Shown here in pieces: positions 1 through 6,622 of a stretch of 13,061 nt of DNA (position 1 is the stretch's first letter; each line of letters begins with the position of its first letter). Position numbers and translations under genes: made by a program. The notes under the pieces are model-generated. The model searched no databases, was not told where the DNA came from, and was given only the letters and a program-made list of their open reading frames with translations. Source of the stretch: JACOXT01 sp964372855 (GTDB taxonomy: Bacteria > Patescibacteriota > Microgenomatia > Levybacterales > UBA12049); contig CAYJRY010000033.1 in NCBI GenBank assembly GCA_964372855.1, positions 1 to 13,061 on the forward strand, in the 5' to 3' direction.

Positions 1-2
1 AC

Positions 3-89
3 CAAAAAATTTTGTACTCTGGTTTACTTATATCAATACTTACTGCAATTTTTAGCCTTTTTTTAATTGTTAAATTTATTAAAAAATGA
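3..89 (+). CDS. C-terminal end of a membrane protein (5' partial)
   Basis: The frame is open from the window edge and ends at TGA 87-89. It encodes 28 residues forming one hydrophobic helix (SGLLISILTAIFSLFLIV) followed by a basic tail ending in Lys-Lys. The ATG of the next gene overlaps the stop as ATGA, so the two are probably translationally coupled. The downstream 685-aa protein ends the same way, with a single helix and a basic tail, so this may be the end of a related multi-membrane protein. That last point is inference from a very short stretch. The function cannot be read from what is present. Confidence 0.6.
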   Translation, partial: QKILYSGLLISILTAIFSLFLIVKFIKK

Positions 90-2143
90 AGCTTGTTCAT
101 ATTTTTTTTACTACAACACTAATTTATATTATTGCAGCAGTTTTCAGAAGGTGGTTTTTGAATGAAGAAATAATTGGTGGAGATTGGCAATACATTTTTA
201 GCGAAATGCTAAAGGAATTTTATTTCTTCCCACTTTCATGGGATCCTACAAAAGGTAATGGTCTAGGGAATATTAGTCCTATATATCCTTTGAGTATTTA
301 CAATAATTTTACTACTTTTATTGCGGAATATCTTAATTTACCGTGGATCATTGTTTATAAAATTTTTTGGTTTGGTCTTTTTATTGCCTTATCAATACTC
401 TCAAGCCTAGCTCTATTAAGAAGAGTATTATCAAATATTAAATACTGGCAATTAGTTATAGGAGTAATTGTTTTTACTTGCAACAGTTATATACTGATGA
501 TTACTGGTGGGGGACAGATGGGCGTCGCGTTAGCATATTCTGTTGCTCCCATTGTTCTTGCAATTTTTATTAAACTTATTGATTTGGCTTATTTTTCACA
601 TAGCACTATTAAATTTTCTTTGATAGCAGGTTTAGTATTAGCATTGCAAGTTATGTTTGATACAAGAATTACTTATGTAACTATGCTTGCTGTGGGAATG
701 TACTTTCTCCTAGGAGCTACGAATTATTTATTAACGTTAAAAAGTATACGTAACATGTTATACGTTATAGTACCTACTGTCGTAGCACCTATTGGAATTG
801 CTATTTTGATTCATGCTTCGTGGATATTCCCTTTGTTTATATTCAGGCAAAACCCGCTTGCCGATCTCGGGCAATCGTATACTAGTAGTGGAATAGTGCA
901 ATTTTTAAGCTTCGCACATTTTTCAAATGCACTAGCTTTGCTTCACCCCAACTGGCCGGAGAATATATTTGGAAAAGTGTATTTTATGCGTCCAGAGTTT
1001 TTATTCCTGCCAATATTAGCATATTCTTCACTACTTTTTTTCAAGAAATCAAATAAAATAATCGTTTTTTTCGTATTTCTTGGTTTGCTGGGTTCATTCC
1101 TAGCAAAAGGAACCAATGAGCCGTTTGGAGAAGCATATATTTGGCTGTTTGAACATGTACCTGGATTTGTAATGTTTAGAGATCCAACGAAGTGGTACTT
1201 GATGATTGCACTATCTTATTCGGTACTTATACCTTTTAGTATTGGTCAAATATATACTTGGTTTTCTTCACATACAAAATTTTCAATTTTCAATATCCAA
1301 TTTTCAAATAAGTCACAATACATAAATTTTCAAAATGTATTTTTTCTTTTTGCTCTTTTCTTTTTGCTTTTTTTAATTCATCCTGCAATCTTTGGTAACT
1401 TGGGCGGAACATTTCAAAAACATGAAGTGCCCAAAGAGTATGTTGTATTAAAAGATTTTTTACATAACAAATCAGAGTTTTTTAGAACACTTTGGATACC
1501 AAGTGGAGTTCGATTCAACTATTTTTCCAATACACATTTAATAGTTGTCCCTGAATTGCTTTTTGGTACAAAAAATATTTCGGTTATTACCAAAAAATTA
1601 CATTCCGTGGAAACAAAAATGTATCTTCAAAACATTGGCATAAAATATATTATTGTTCCTTTTGATCCAATGGGAGAGATTTTTGTGAAGAGCCGAAAGT
1701 ATGATGAGAAGCAATATGAGGATACGATTAAACATTTAGAAAGTATTTCATGGTTGAAAAGATTGCATAATTTAGGAAGGATTGCTATTTTTGAAATTCC
1801 AAATCCAAAAGATCGTTTTTGGCTTACCAAAAATGGCAAAATTTCCTACACAATGATAAGCCCTGTCGATTACGATCTTACTTTTTCAATAATAGAGCCG
1901 CAAAATCTTATTTTTTCTGAGAACTATCACCCATCTTGGATAGCAACGTCAGATAGTAAAACTTTTATTTCAGAGAAAACCACCTTTGGGCTTAATAGTT
2001 TTTATTTACCCAAAAGTGGAAATTATAGTATTAAAATTTCTTTTGCACAGCAAAAGTATTATACATACGGACAAATTATTTCTGTGTTTACACTTATCAT
2101 TGGAGTTTTAGCAATAATTGTGCTTCAAAAGAAAAAAGCATAA
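86..2143 (+). CDS. YfhO/GT-C-like multi-membrane protein, probable lipid-linked sugar transferase
   Basis: This 685-aa integral membrane protein has a first helix at about residues 4-20, then an extracytoplasmic loop with GGDW (31-34). About ten further hydrophobic segments follow to about residue 430, then a mostly soluble region (about 440-650), and one last helix with a basic end (QKKKA). An acidic residue in the first outer loop (here D33) is the usual catalytic position in GT-C glycosyltransferases. The segment FVMFRDPTKW (about 361-370) resembles the FRxPxK-type motif of YfhO-like and AftD-like (DUF3367) proteins. I infer that it transfers a sugar from a polyprenyl-phosphate donor on the outer face; the acceptor is unknown. 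The start overlaps the previous stop (ATGA) and a GT2 gene begins 11 nt downstream. A four-unit heptamer repeat (1280-1307) lies in an inter-helix loop at residues 399-408. A non-enzymatic membrane role is the main alternative. Confidence 0.75.
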   Translation: MKLVHIFFTTTLIYIIAAVFRRWFLNEEIIGGDWQYIFSEMLKEFYFFPLSWDPTKGNGLGNISPIYPLSIYNNFTTFIAEYLNLPWIIVYKIFWFGLFIALSILSSLALLRRVLSNIKYWQLVIGVIVFTCNSYILMITGGGQMGVALAYSVAPIVLAIFIKLIDLAYFSHSTIKFSLIAGLVLALQVMFDTRITYVTMLAVGMYFLLGATNYLLTLKSIRNMLYVIVPTVVAPIGIAILIHASWIFPLFIFRQNPLADLGQSYTSSGIVQFLSFAHFSNALALLHPNWPENIFGKVYFMRPEFLFLPILAYSSLLFFKKSNKIIVFFVFLGLLGSFLAKGTNEPFGEAYIWLFEHVPGFVMFRDPTKWYLMIALSYSVLIPFSIGQIYTWFSSHTKFSIFNIQFSNKSQYINFQNVFFLFALFFLLFLIHPAIFGNLGGTFQKHEVPKEYVVLKDFLHNKSEFFRTLWIPSGVRFNYFSNTHLIVVPELLFGTKNISVITKKLHSVETKMYLQNIGIKYIIVPFDPMGEIFVKSRKYDEKQYEDTIKHLESISWLKRLHNLGRIAIFEIPNPKDRFWLTKNGKISYTMISPVDYDLTFSIIEPQNLIFSENYHPSWIATSDSKTFISEKTTFGLNSFYLPKSGNYSIKISFAQQKYYTYGQIISVFTLIIGVLAIIVLQKKKA
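1280..1307 (+). repeat. Heptamer repeat, 4 x 7 nt (site A)
   Basis: The units read TTTTCAA, TTTTCAA, TATCCAA, TTTTCAA, exactly 28 nt. They lie inside the YfhO-like gene, encoding a polar loop between two membrane helices (about residues 399-408). Four other sites in the window share this architecture. Confidence 0.75.
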
Positions 2144-2154
2144 AATACAACAAT

Positions 2155-3183
2155 ATGCGAAAAGTTTCAATAGTTATTGTTAACTGGAATGGTAAAAAAT
2201 TCCTCAAAAAATGTTTGGATTCTCTGAAAAAAATCACCTATAGCCCTGTTGAAATCATTGTTGTGGATAATAATTCTACCGATGGAACAGGCCCTTTTGT
2301 TAAAAAGTATTACCCAAAAGTGAAACTTATTGAAAATGAAAAAAACTATGGGTATGCCGGTGGTGCCAATATCGGATGTAGACAAGCGAACGGTTCGTAT
2401 ATACTTTTTCTCAATAACGATACTGTTGTAACACCTGGTTTTATTGAGCCGTTACTTGCTGATTTTAGAAACGATCCATCGATTGGCTGCGTGCAGTCCC
2501 AGATGAGGCTATTGAATGATAAAAGTATGCTCGAGGTAGTTGGAGATTATATATCGTTTACAGGGTTTCTCTATCACTATGGATATAGAAAAAAAGCAAA
2601 TCTTGATAAATATAACAGACAAATACTAATTTTTTCACCAAAAGGTGCGTGTTCAATTTTTCCACGCCACCTTTTGCAAAAAATTGGTCTTTTTGATGAA
2701 GATTTTTTCATTTTTTTCGAAGAGACAGATTTGAGTTTTAGAGTATGGCTTGCAGGATATAAAGTTTTGTACGAACCAAAGTCCGTAATTTACCATGTTA
2801 GTGGTGGTGATACTATAGTGTCTAATAAATATAGCTATGAGAGAAGAATATATTTGATATTCAAAAATATGAATTGTTCTTATATAAAAAATTTTGGAAC
2901 AAGAAACTTACTTACTACATATTCAGTATTTTTAATCACGCAGGTTTATTATATAATCTATACACTCCTAAAATTACGTCTTGATTTGGTAAAGGCAATT
3001 TTTAAAGCATATTGGTGGAATATTGTAAACTTAAAAAAAACTTTAGAGAAGCGGAGATTTATACAAAGTAAGATACGGAAAGTTACAGATAAAGATATAA
3101 ACACTTACATAAAAATGAGTCCTAAGCTGAGTTATTATTATTATAGTCTTTTTTTCAGAACAATCCAAGAATATAACGACTAA
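2155..3183 (+). CDS. GT2 family glycosyltransferase, rhamnosyltransferase (WbbL) type
   Basis: This 342-aa protein has a GT-A fold N-terminus. VSIVIVNWNG (4-13) is the first beta strand, VVDNNSTDGT (36-45) is the nucleotide-binding strand, and LFLNNDT (84-90) carries the DxD equivalent as NND (87-89). DEDFFIFFEETDLSFR (181-196) is the acidic acceptor/catalytic region typical of dTDP-rhamnosyl-type GT2 enzymes, and YERRIYLIFKN (about 228-238) follows as in that group. Such enzymes add a sugar from a nucleotide donor to a growing lipid-linked glycan on the cytoplasmic face. The donor cannot be told from sequence. Hydrophobic and basic segments after about residue 245 suggest membrane association. 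The gene begins 11 nt after the YfhO-like stop, with no clear Shine-Dalgarno site. The next gene starts 3 nt after its stop, so the three probably share a transcript. Confidence 0.9.
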   Translation: MRKVSIVIVNWNGKKFLKKCLDSLKKITYSPVEIIVVDNNSTDGTGPFVKKYYPKVKLIENEKNYGYAGGANIGCRQANGSYILFLNNDTVVTPGFIEPLLADFRNDPSIGCVQSQMRLLNDKSMLEVVGDYISFTGFLYHYGYRKKANLDKYNRQILIFSPKGACSIFPRHLLQKIGLFDEDFFIFFEETDLSFRVWLAGYKVLYEPKSVIYHVSGGDTIVSNKYSYERRIYLIFKNMNCSYIKNFGTRNLLTTYSVFLITQVYYIIYTLLKLRLDLVKAIFKAYWWNIVNLKKTLEKRRFIQSKIRKVTDKDINTYIKMSPKLSYYYYSLFFRTIQEYND

Positions 3184-3186
3184 ATC

Positions 3187-4125
3187 ATGATATACTCTTG
3201 TATTATTTGTGGATCATCAAAATTTATTCCATTATACGAGACTCGAGATAGAATGTTTGATATCCCTGGAAAGTTTTTTCTTAAGAAATGTAGTGCATGT
3301 TCTTTAGCGTTTCTTAACCCCCAACCACCACAATCGAAGATTAAAAAGCATTATCCAAGTAAAGCTTACTATGCCTACAATAAGAGCAATAAAAAAGGTT
3401 ATTTTGAGCAACTTAGGGAGTATCTTGTCAGTCGTTATTATTCACCCAACTTTATAAGCCGGTTAATTGCAACAGTTATTAAGAATGTTCCAGCAATACC
3501 ATCGTACGTTAAGGGAGGGAAAATCTTAGATGTTGGATGTGGAACAGGTGACACATTGGTGCTTTTAAAAAAGTTAGGATGGGATACGTATGGCATTGAC
3601 ATGGACAAAAATGCGCTATCTATTGGGAGAAAAAGGGGACTTAATAATTTGAAACTTGGTACCTATAAGGATCTTACAAAATATCCGGATAATTATTTCG
3701 ACGCCATAAGACTATATCATGTCATCGAGCATCTAGATGATCCAACGCTTTGCCTTCGCCTAATAAGAAAAAAACTAAAAAAAAAGGGAGAGTTAATCTT
3801 GGGTACGCCAAATATGGAAAGTACTATCAGTAAGTTATTTAAATTCTATTGGTATAACTTGGATTCACCAAGACATTTTTTTCTTTTCTCGCCCAATACT
3901 CTTAGTCAGCTGGTAGAAAAAGAAGGATTTAAAATTAAAAAAATTGAATTTTGTTCAGCAGGAGGAATAGCGGGGAGTTTGCAATATTATACGCGAGATT
4001 TGGTAGGTAAAAAGATTGACCTAATACATACATTCGTAATCGTGTTATTGTTTTATCCTGTAGAATGGATTTTGGATAAACTTCATAAAGGTGACATCTT
4101 CAGTCTAAAGGCAGATTCAAAATAG
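3187..4125 (+). CDS. SAM-dependent class I methyltransferase with N-terminal Cys4 knuckle
   Basis: This 312-aa protein begins with two CxxC pairs (C5, C8, C35, C38), a likely zinc-binding knuckle found on some sugar-pathway methyltransferases. The Rossmann methyltransferase core follows: motif I LDVGCGTG (114-121), the ribose-binding acid in GIDMD (137-141), and HVIEHLDDP (178-186). GELILGTPN (201-209) and the SPRHFFLFSPNTL block (227-239) are typical of Methyltransf_23-like enzymes. I infer methylation of a glycan residue or a nucleotide-sugar intermediate; the substrate is unknown. A hydrophobic segment near residues 277-295 could place it at the membrane. It starts 3 nt after the GT2 stop and ends the first operon-like block. 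A new promoter lies in the 75 nt downstream. Confidence 0.85.
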   Translation: MIYSCIICGSSKFIPLYETRDRMFDIPGKFFLKKCSACSLAFLNPQPPQSKIKKHYPSKAYYAYNKSNKKGYFEQLREYLVSRYYSPNFISRLIATVIKNVPAIPSYVKGGKILDVGCGTGDTLVLLKKLGWDTYGIDMDKNALSIGRKRGLNNLKLGTYKDLTKYPDNYFDAIRLYHVIEHLDDPTLCLRLIRKKLKKKGELILGTPNMESTISKLFKFYWYNLDSPRHFFLFSPNTLSQLVEKEGFKIKKIEFCSAGGIAGSLQYYTRDLVGKKIDLIHTFVIVLLFYPVEWILDKLHKGDIFSLKADSK

Positions 4126-4172
4126 TTTTCTCATGATACCAACTGTGATAATCTTCAGCAACATGGAAATAA

Positions 4173-4195
4173 TGCTATAATCAGATTGTCAGAGG
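4173..4195 (+). promoter_or_regulatory. Extended -10 promoter and Shine-Dalgarno for the DPM-synthase-like GT2
   Basis: TGCTATAAT (4173-4181) is a perfect extended -10 (TGn plus TATAAT 4176-4181). No convincing -35 sits 17 nt upstream (CTTCAG), which extended -10 promoters tolerate. Transcription would begin near 4188. AGAGG (4191-4195) lies 5 nt before ATG 4201, one of the few Shine-Dalgarno sites in the window. Together they indicate a separate transcription unit and decide the start codon. Confidence 0.6.
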
Positions 4196-4200
4196 TATCT

Positions 4201-5151
4201 ATGTTATCCATTGTCGTCCCATTATTCAATGAAAAAGAAAGCCTACCTATCTTATATAAGAATATTTCTGTAGCAATGGAAAGTATAAAGGAGCATTATG
4301 AAATTATTTTTATTGATGATGGTTCAACCGATAGATCTCTTGAGATTTTAAAAGAATTGGGGAAAAGGGATGAAAATGTAAAGATTTTCTCATTTCGCAA
4401 AAATCAAGGTAAAGCAGAAGCTTTAAATATTGGTTTTCAAAAAGCAAGAGGAGATTATATAATAACTCTTGATGCTGATTTGCAAGATAATCCAAGTGAA
4501 ATTCGAATGTTTTTGGATAAACTATATGAAGGGTGGGATTTAGTCTGCGGTTGGAGAAAAGATAGAAAAGATTCTTTCCCAAAAATTATTGCTTCCAGAA
4601 TCTTTAATCTTTTGGTGTCGCTTTTTTGGGGGATTAAACTTCATGATTATAACTGTGGTTTGAAAGCTTACACCAAAGACGTCGCGAAAAGCCTCACACT
4701 ATATGGAGGATTACATCGCTTTATTCCACTTCTGGCATACCAGATTGGATTTCGTGTTTCAGAACTCGTTGTTATTCATGAAAAGCGAAAGTTTGGTAAA
4801 TCAAAGTATGGATTATCAAAAGTTTGGAAAGATCTTCCTGATATTTTTACTATGCTTTTTCTAGCAAGATATAGCAAAAGACCGCTTCATTTTTTTGGCA
4901 GTGTAGGTGGAATACTGATGTTTATAGGGTTTATAATTTTAAGTTACTTAAGCATCTTAAGAATTGCTGGAGAAAAAATCGGTAACAGACCCTTACTAAT
5001 GTTTGGGATACTTTTCTTTCTCGCCGGACTTCAAATATTTTTTACTGGATTTTTGGCAGATCTCATCATAAGTAATTCTAAGAGCATCGATAAGGGAAAA
5101 ATTCTTCTTAAGTATGAAAGTGAACCAAAATCCAAGGAAAAGGAAATTTGA
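4201..5151 (+). CDS. DPM-synthase-like GT2 glycosyltransferase with two C-terminal membrane helices
   Basis: From ATG 4201 the protein is 316 aa. MLSIVVPLFNEKES opens the GT-A fold, FIDDGSTD (37-44) binds the nucleotide, and DADLQD (91-96) is the metal-binding/catalytic motif of dolichol-phosphate-mannose-synthase-like enzymes. DYNCGLKAY (149-157) and KRKFGKSKYG (195-204) are conserved in the same group. Two hydrophobic helices (about 232-254 and 265-290) match the GtrB/ArnC-type architecture. It probably transfers a sugar from a nucleotide donor to polyprenyl phosphate, making the lipid-linked donors used by GT-C enzymes such as those nearby. An in-frame TTG at 4186 would add five residues, but it lies at or before the predicted transcription start. 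ATG 4201 has AGAGG at good spacing and gives the family's normal N-terminus. The 3' end overlaps the opposing methyltransferase gene by 44 nt. Confidence 0.9.
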   Translation: MLSIVVPLFNEKESLPILYKNISVAMESIKEHYEIIFIDDGSTDRSLEILKELGKRDENVKIFSFRKNQGKAEALNIGFQKARGDYIITLDADLQDNPSEIRMFLDKLYEGWDLVCGWRKDRKDSFPKIIASRIFNLLVSLFWGIKLHDYNCGLKAYTKDVAKSLTLYGGLHRFIPLLAYQIGFRVSELVVIHEKRKFGKSKYGLSKVWKDLPDIFTMLFLARYSKRPLHFFGSVGGILMFIGFIILSYLSILRIAGEKIGNRPLLMFGILFFLAGLQIFFTGFLADLIISNSKSIDKGKILLKYESEPKSKEKEI

Positions 5152-5707
5152 TGGTTTTAATTTTTACGCCATTTTTTTTGAGAAAGTCTTGAAAACTTAG
5201 AACTGTCCAGTGTTTGATGTGACCTGGATCATTTCCAAATCTTAACATGTTTTTGCCTCTAAGAAAATTACTAAACATAAAAAAAGGTTCATTAGGAACA
5301 GATACTATGATACTTCTTTTTGCCACTCTTAATATTTCTTTAAGTGCTTTTTGTGGATTATCTAAATGCTCCAACACCTCCGTACATACAACTAAATCAA
5401 AAGTTTTATTATTAAATGGAATATTGTAGATGCTTCCTTGTCTTATTTTAAGGTTTGGGAAGAGTTTTTTACCAAGAGAAATTGCTTCTTTTGAGAATTC
5501 TATCCCTTCTATTTTTGCTCCTATACCATTTTTAGTTAGTTCATGCATAATGAATCCTTCTCCGCAGCCAACATCCAAAACTGTATTGGGAGATAAAGGT
5601 TTTGCTAAATTAACAAGATTAGAATAAAAATTTCTTATTAGCATTCTTTGGATAGGGTTTTTGCTGGTATGTTTGATGTAGTTTGTGGGAAGTTGAGTTT
5701 TAATCAT
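5108..5707 (-). CDS. SAM-dependent class I methyltransferase (Methyltransf_11 type)
   Basis: This 199-aa protein is the only gene on the minus strand. Motif I is VLDVGCGEG (43-51), the acid binding the SAM ribose is E70 in GIEFS, and DLVVCTEVLEHLDNP (104-118) and IIVSVPNEPFF (133-143) complete the core. The KNPIQRMLIRNFYSNL helix (16-31) before the core and the HIKHW block (163-167) are usual in family members tied to polyketide or sugar methylation. The substrate is unknown, and the glycan context suggests a sugar. Its last 44 nt overlap the end of the convergent GT2 gene. It starts upstream of a symmetric -10 palindrome shared with the divergent small membrane protein. No Shine-Dalgarno site is visible before ATG 5707. 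Confidence 0.88.
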   Translation of the reverse strand: MIKTQLPTNYIKHTSKNPIQRMLIRNFYSNLVNLAKPLSPNTVLDVGCGEGFIMHELTKNGIGAKIEGIEFSKEAISLGKKLFPNLKIRQGSIYNIPFNNKTFDLVVCTEVLEHLDNPQKALKEILRVAKRSIIVSVPNEPFFMFSNFLRGKNMLRFGNDPGHIKHWTVLSFQDFLKKNGVKIKTIKFPFPWILVHFHT

Positions 5708-5730
5708 TTGTAAGTTAAGATAGAATAGTA

Positions 5731-5759
5731 ATTATAGCTATAATAGCATGAAGATACAA
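5731..5759 (-). promoter_or_regulatory. Candidate minus-strand promoter within a bidirectional -10 palindrome
   Basis: ATTATAGCTATAAT (5731-5744) is a perfect 14-bp palindrome with TATAAT on both strands. On the minus strand TATAAT occupies 5736-5731. TTGTAT lies at 5759-5754, giving a 17-nt spacer. The expected transcription start near 5724 leaves a leader of about 17 nt before the methyltransferase ATG at 5707. The -35 match is only partial. Confidence 0.5.
5739..5744 (+). promoter_or_regulatory. Candidate plus-strand -10 just before the small membrane protein
   Basis: The plus-strand TATAAT of the palindrome ends 3 nt before ATG 5748. TTAAGA (5715-5720), 18 nt upstream, is a weak -35. If used, the transcript would be leaderless or start within the first codons, so either the start is further in or this box serves mainly the other strand. 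Confidence 0.3.
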
Positions 5760-6004
5760 GATATCGCATTTTTAATTGTTTTTGTTGCGTTTCTTTTTGT
5801 AAGAAATCCAAAATGGTTTGTTGCTGCAGGACTTTTAAGTCTTTTTCTATCAATCCCCCTTTTTTCTTTTTGGATATTTTTTACTGCAGAAAGATTAGTT
5901 TGGTATTCAGGAGCATTTTTNNNNNNNNNNAATTCCTATTTTCATTTTTCCTAGCATCTATTATATTTATATTATATAACCTTAAAAATGAAAATAGGAA
6001 TTGA
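5748..6004 (+). CDS. Small membrane protein of unknown function, interrupted by the assembly gap
   Basis: The product is about 85 aa. It starts with a hydrophobic helix (about 6-18), then RNPKW, a second long hydrophobic stretch (about 23-46), and TAERLVWYSGAF, where the sequence enters the ten N. After the gap the same frame shows only a short tail. The frame one base off encodes a further hydrophobic helix (LASIIFILY) and a charged end LKNENRN, stopping at TGA 6002-6004. That frame looks like the genuine C-terminus, so the real gap length is probably 2 modulo 3 (8, 11 or 14 nt rather than 10). Its end overlaps the following GT4 start by 17 nt. Small three-helix proteins beside glycosyltransferases could be scaffold or flippase accessories, but I do not recognise the family and assign no function. 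Confidence 0.6.
5921..5930. other. Assembly gap (10 N)
   Basis: Ten unresolved bases mark a scaffold join inside the small membrane protein gene. The number of N is probably a placeholder or estimate, because the flanking coding frames disagree with a length of 10. A 19-nt inverted repeat begins at the very first base after the gap. Confidence 0.99.
5931..6002. repeat. 19-bp perfect inverted repeat spanning the start of the GT4 gene
   Basis: The left arm (5931-5949) and right arm (5984-6002) are exact reverse complements, with a 34-nt loop. The right arm contains ATG 5988 and the next four codons of the GT4 frame. The left arm begins at the gap edge. In RNA it would hide the start codon unless ribosomes on the upstream gene opened it. 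It may instead be a fold-back artefact at a contig end. Confidence 0.85.
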
Positions 6005-6524
6005 TGTCAGTCAATTAGCTTATGAAAGAACAGGCGTTTCAAGTCTTCTCTCGAATTTGATTGATAATATTTTGATGATAGATAAGGATAACGAATATTT
6101 ATTGTTTTTTTCATCGCTAAGAAAAAATCTCAAATCTCAAATCTCAAATCTCAAATCCACATCTAAAAACTTAAGGATAATAACGTTTAAATTCCCTCCG
6201 TTTATACTTGATTTCCTATGGAATAGATTGCATATATTTCCAATAGAATGGTTTATAGGTAAGGTGGATGTTTTTATTACCTCAGACTGGACTGAGCCGC
6301 CAACTTTAAGAGCAAAGAAAGCAACGATATTGTATGATCTAATTGTGTATAAATATCCTGATGAAACAGACGACCAGATTATTGAAACTCAAAAAAGAAA
6401 ACTTAAATGGGTTAAGAAAGAATCAGAAATTATATTTTGTATTTCAGAATCTACAAAAAAAGACGCAATTAAAATCCTAGGCATAGAAGAAAAAAGATTA
6501 AAAGTTATTTATCCTGGAATATAA
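5988..6524 (+). CDS. GT4-type glycosyltransferase, N-terminal domain only (truncated)
   Basis: This 178-aa frame is the N-terminal Rossmann domain of a GT-B family 4 glycosyltransferase. It opens with MKIGIDVSQLAYERTGV, where the acceptor is usually held, and runs through TILYDLIVYKYPDE and ISESTKKDAIKILGI to VIYPGI, then TAA. Its residue-by-residue counterpart is the N-terminal half of the next GT4 gene, whose equivalent point is VTYPGI (175-180). It therefore lacks the entire donor-binding C-terminal domain, including the ExxxxxxxE motif, and family members are about twice as long. It is probably inactive alone. It is either a decayed gene or a half-enzyme that needs a partner. It overlaps the upstream small membrane protein by 17 nt. 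A four-unit heptamer repeat (6127-6154) encodes residues 47-56, in the loop after the second beta strand. Confidence 0.8.
   Translation: MKIGIDVSQLAYERTGVSSLLSNLIDNILMIDKDNEYLLFFSSLRKNLKSQISNLKSTSKNLRIITFKFPPFILDFLWNRLHIFPIEWFIGKVDVFITSDWTEPPTLRAKKATILYDLIVYKYPDETDDQIIETQKRKLKWVKKESEIIFCISESTKKDAIKILGIEEKRLKVIYPGI
6127..6154 (+). repeat. Heptamer repeat, 4 x 7 nt (site B, perfect units)
   Basis: This is ATCTCAA four times without a mismatch, 28 nt, followed by a degraded fifth unit (ATCCACA). It is the cleanest copy in the window, which suggests recent origin or expansion. It sits in a surface loop of the truncated GT4. Confidence 0.9.
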
Positions 6525-6577
6525 GAGATAGTCCATTTATCATATGCCAAGTAGCAAATCAGTGGGTGATGGAAATT

Positions 6578-6608
6578 GTCCACCGAAGGAGGATCCTCCT
6601 CTGGAGGA
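6578..6608. repeat. Double triloop hairpin element between the two GT4 genes
   Basis: Two adjacent hairpins share base 6594 at their junction. The first is GTCCACC-GAA-GGAGGAT (6578-6594; one A-A mismatch and a G-T closing pair). The second is TCCTCC-TCT-GGAGGA (6594-6608; six pairs, all Watson-Crick). AGGAGGATCCTCCT (6587-6600) is also a 14-bp palindrome, so the arms can pair in more than one way. The block is clearly GC-richer than its AT-rich surroundings and has no run of T after it, so it is not a standard terminator. It looks like an inserted miniature element. Confidence 0.65.
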
Positions 6609-6622
6609 GAAAATGGAAAAAT

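Noticed and set aside
4186..4200. TTG start for the DPM-synthase-like gene
   Set aside because: It lies at or before the predicted transcription start of the extended -10 promoter. ATG 4201 has AGAGG at 5 nt and gives the normal family N-terminus.
4126..4200. Riboswitch or small RNA gene in the 75-nt intergenic region
   Set aside because: No substantial stem structure is visible beyond the extended -10 and ribosome site.
5247..5627. Plus-strand open frames opposite the methyltransferase
   Set aside because: They are shadows of the minus-strand methyltransferase, whose SAM-binding motifs are clear. The plus-strand translations show no recognisable domain.
6125..6157. CRISPR array or direct-repeat locus at the CAAATCT run
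   Set aside because: The units are 7 nt with no spacers and lie inside an open coding frame. This does not fit a CRISPR repeat-spacer structure.
6578..6612. Rho-independent terminator at the double hairpin
   Set aside because: No T run follows the stems; the sequence after them is purine-rich (GAGAAAATGGAAAA).
6566..6622. N-terminal extension of the full-length GT4 (start at 6566)
   Set aside because: The extra 19 residues are a translation of the hairpin element and are unlike any GT4 N-terminus. ATG 6623 gives the usual beta-strand start MVIGING.
6525..6622. Minus-one frameshift joining the truncated GT4 to the following GT4
   Set aside because: The frame is open across the region, but joining would put a full GT4 with its own N-terminal domain behind another N-terminal domain. 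The bridge encodes hairpin sequence. It is not a restored single gene.
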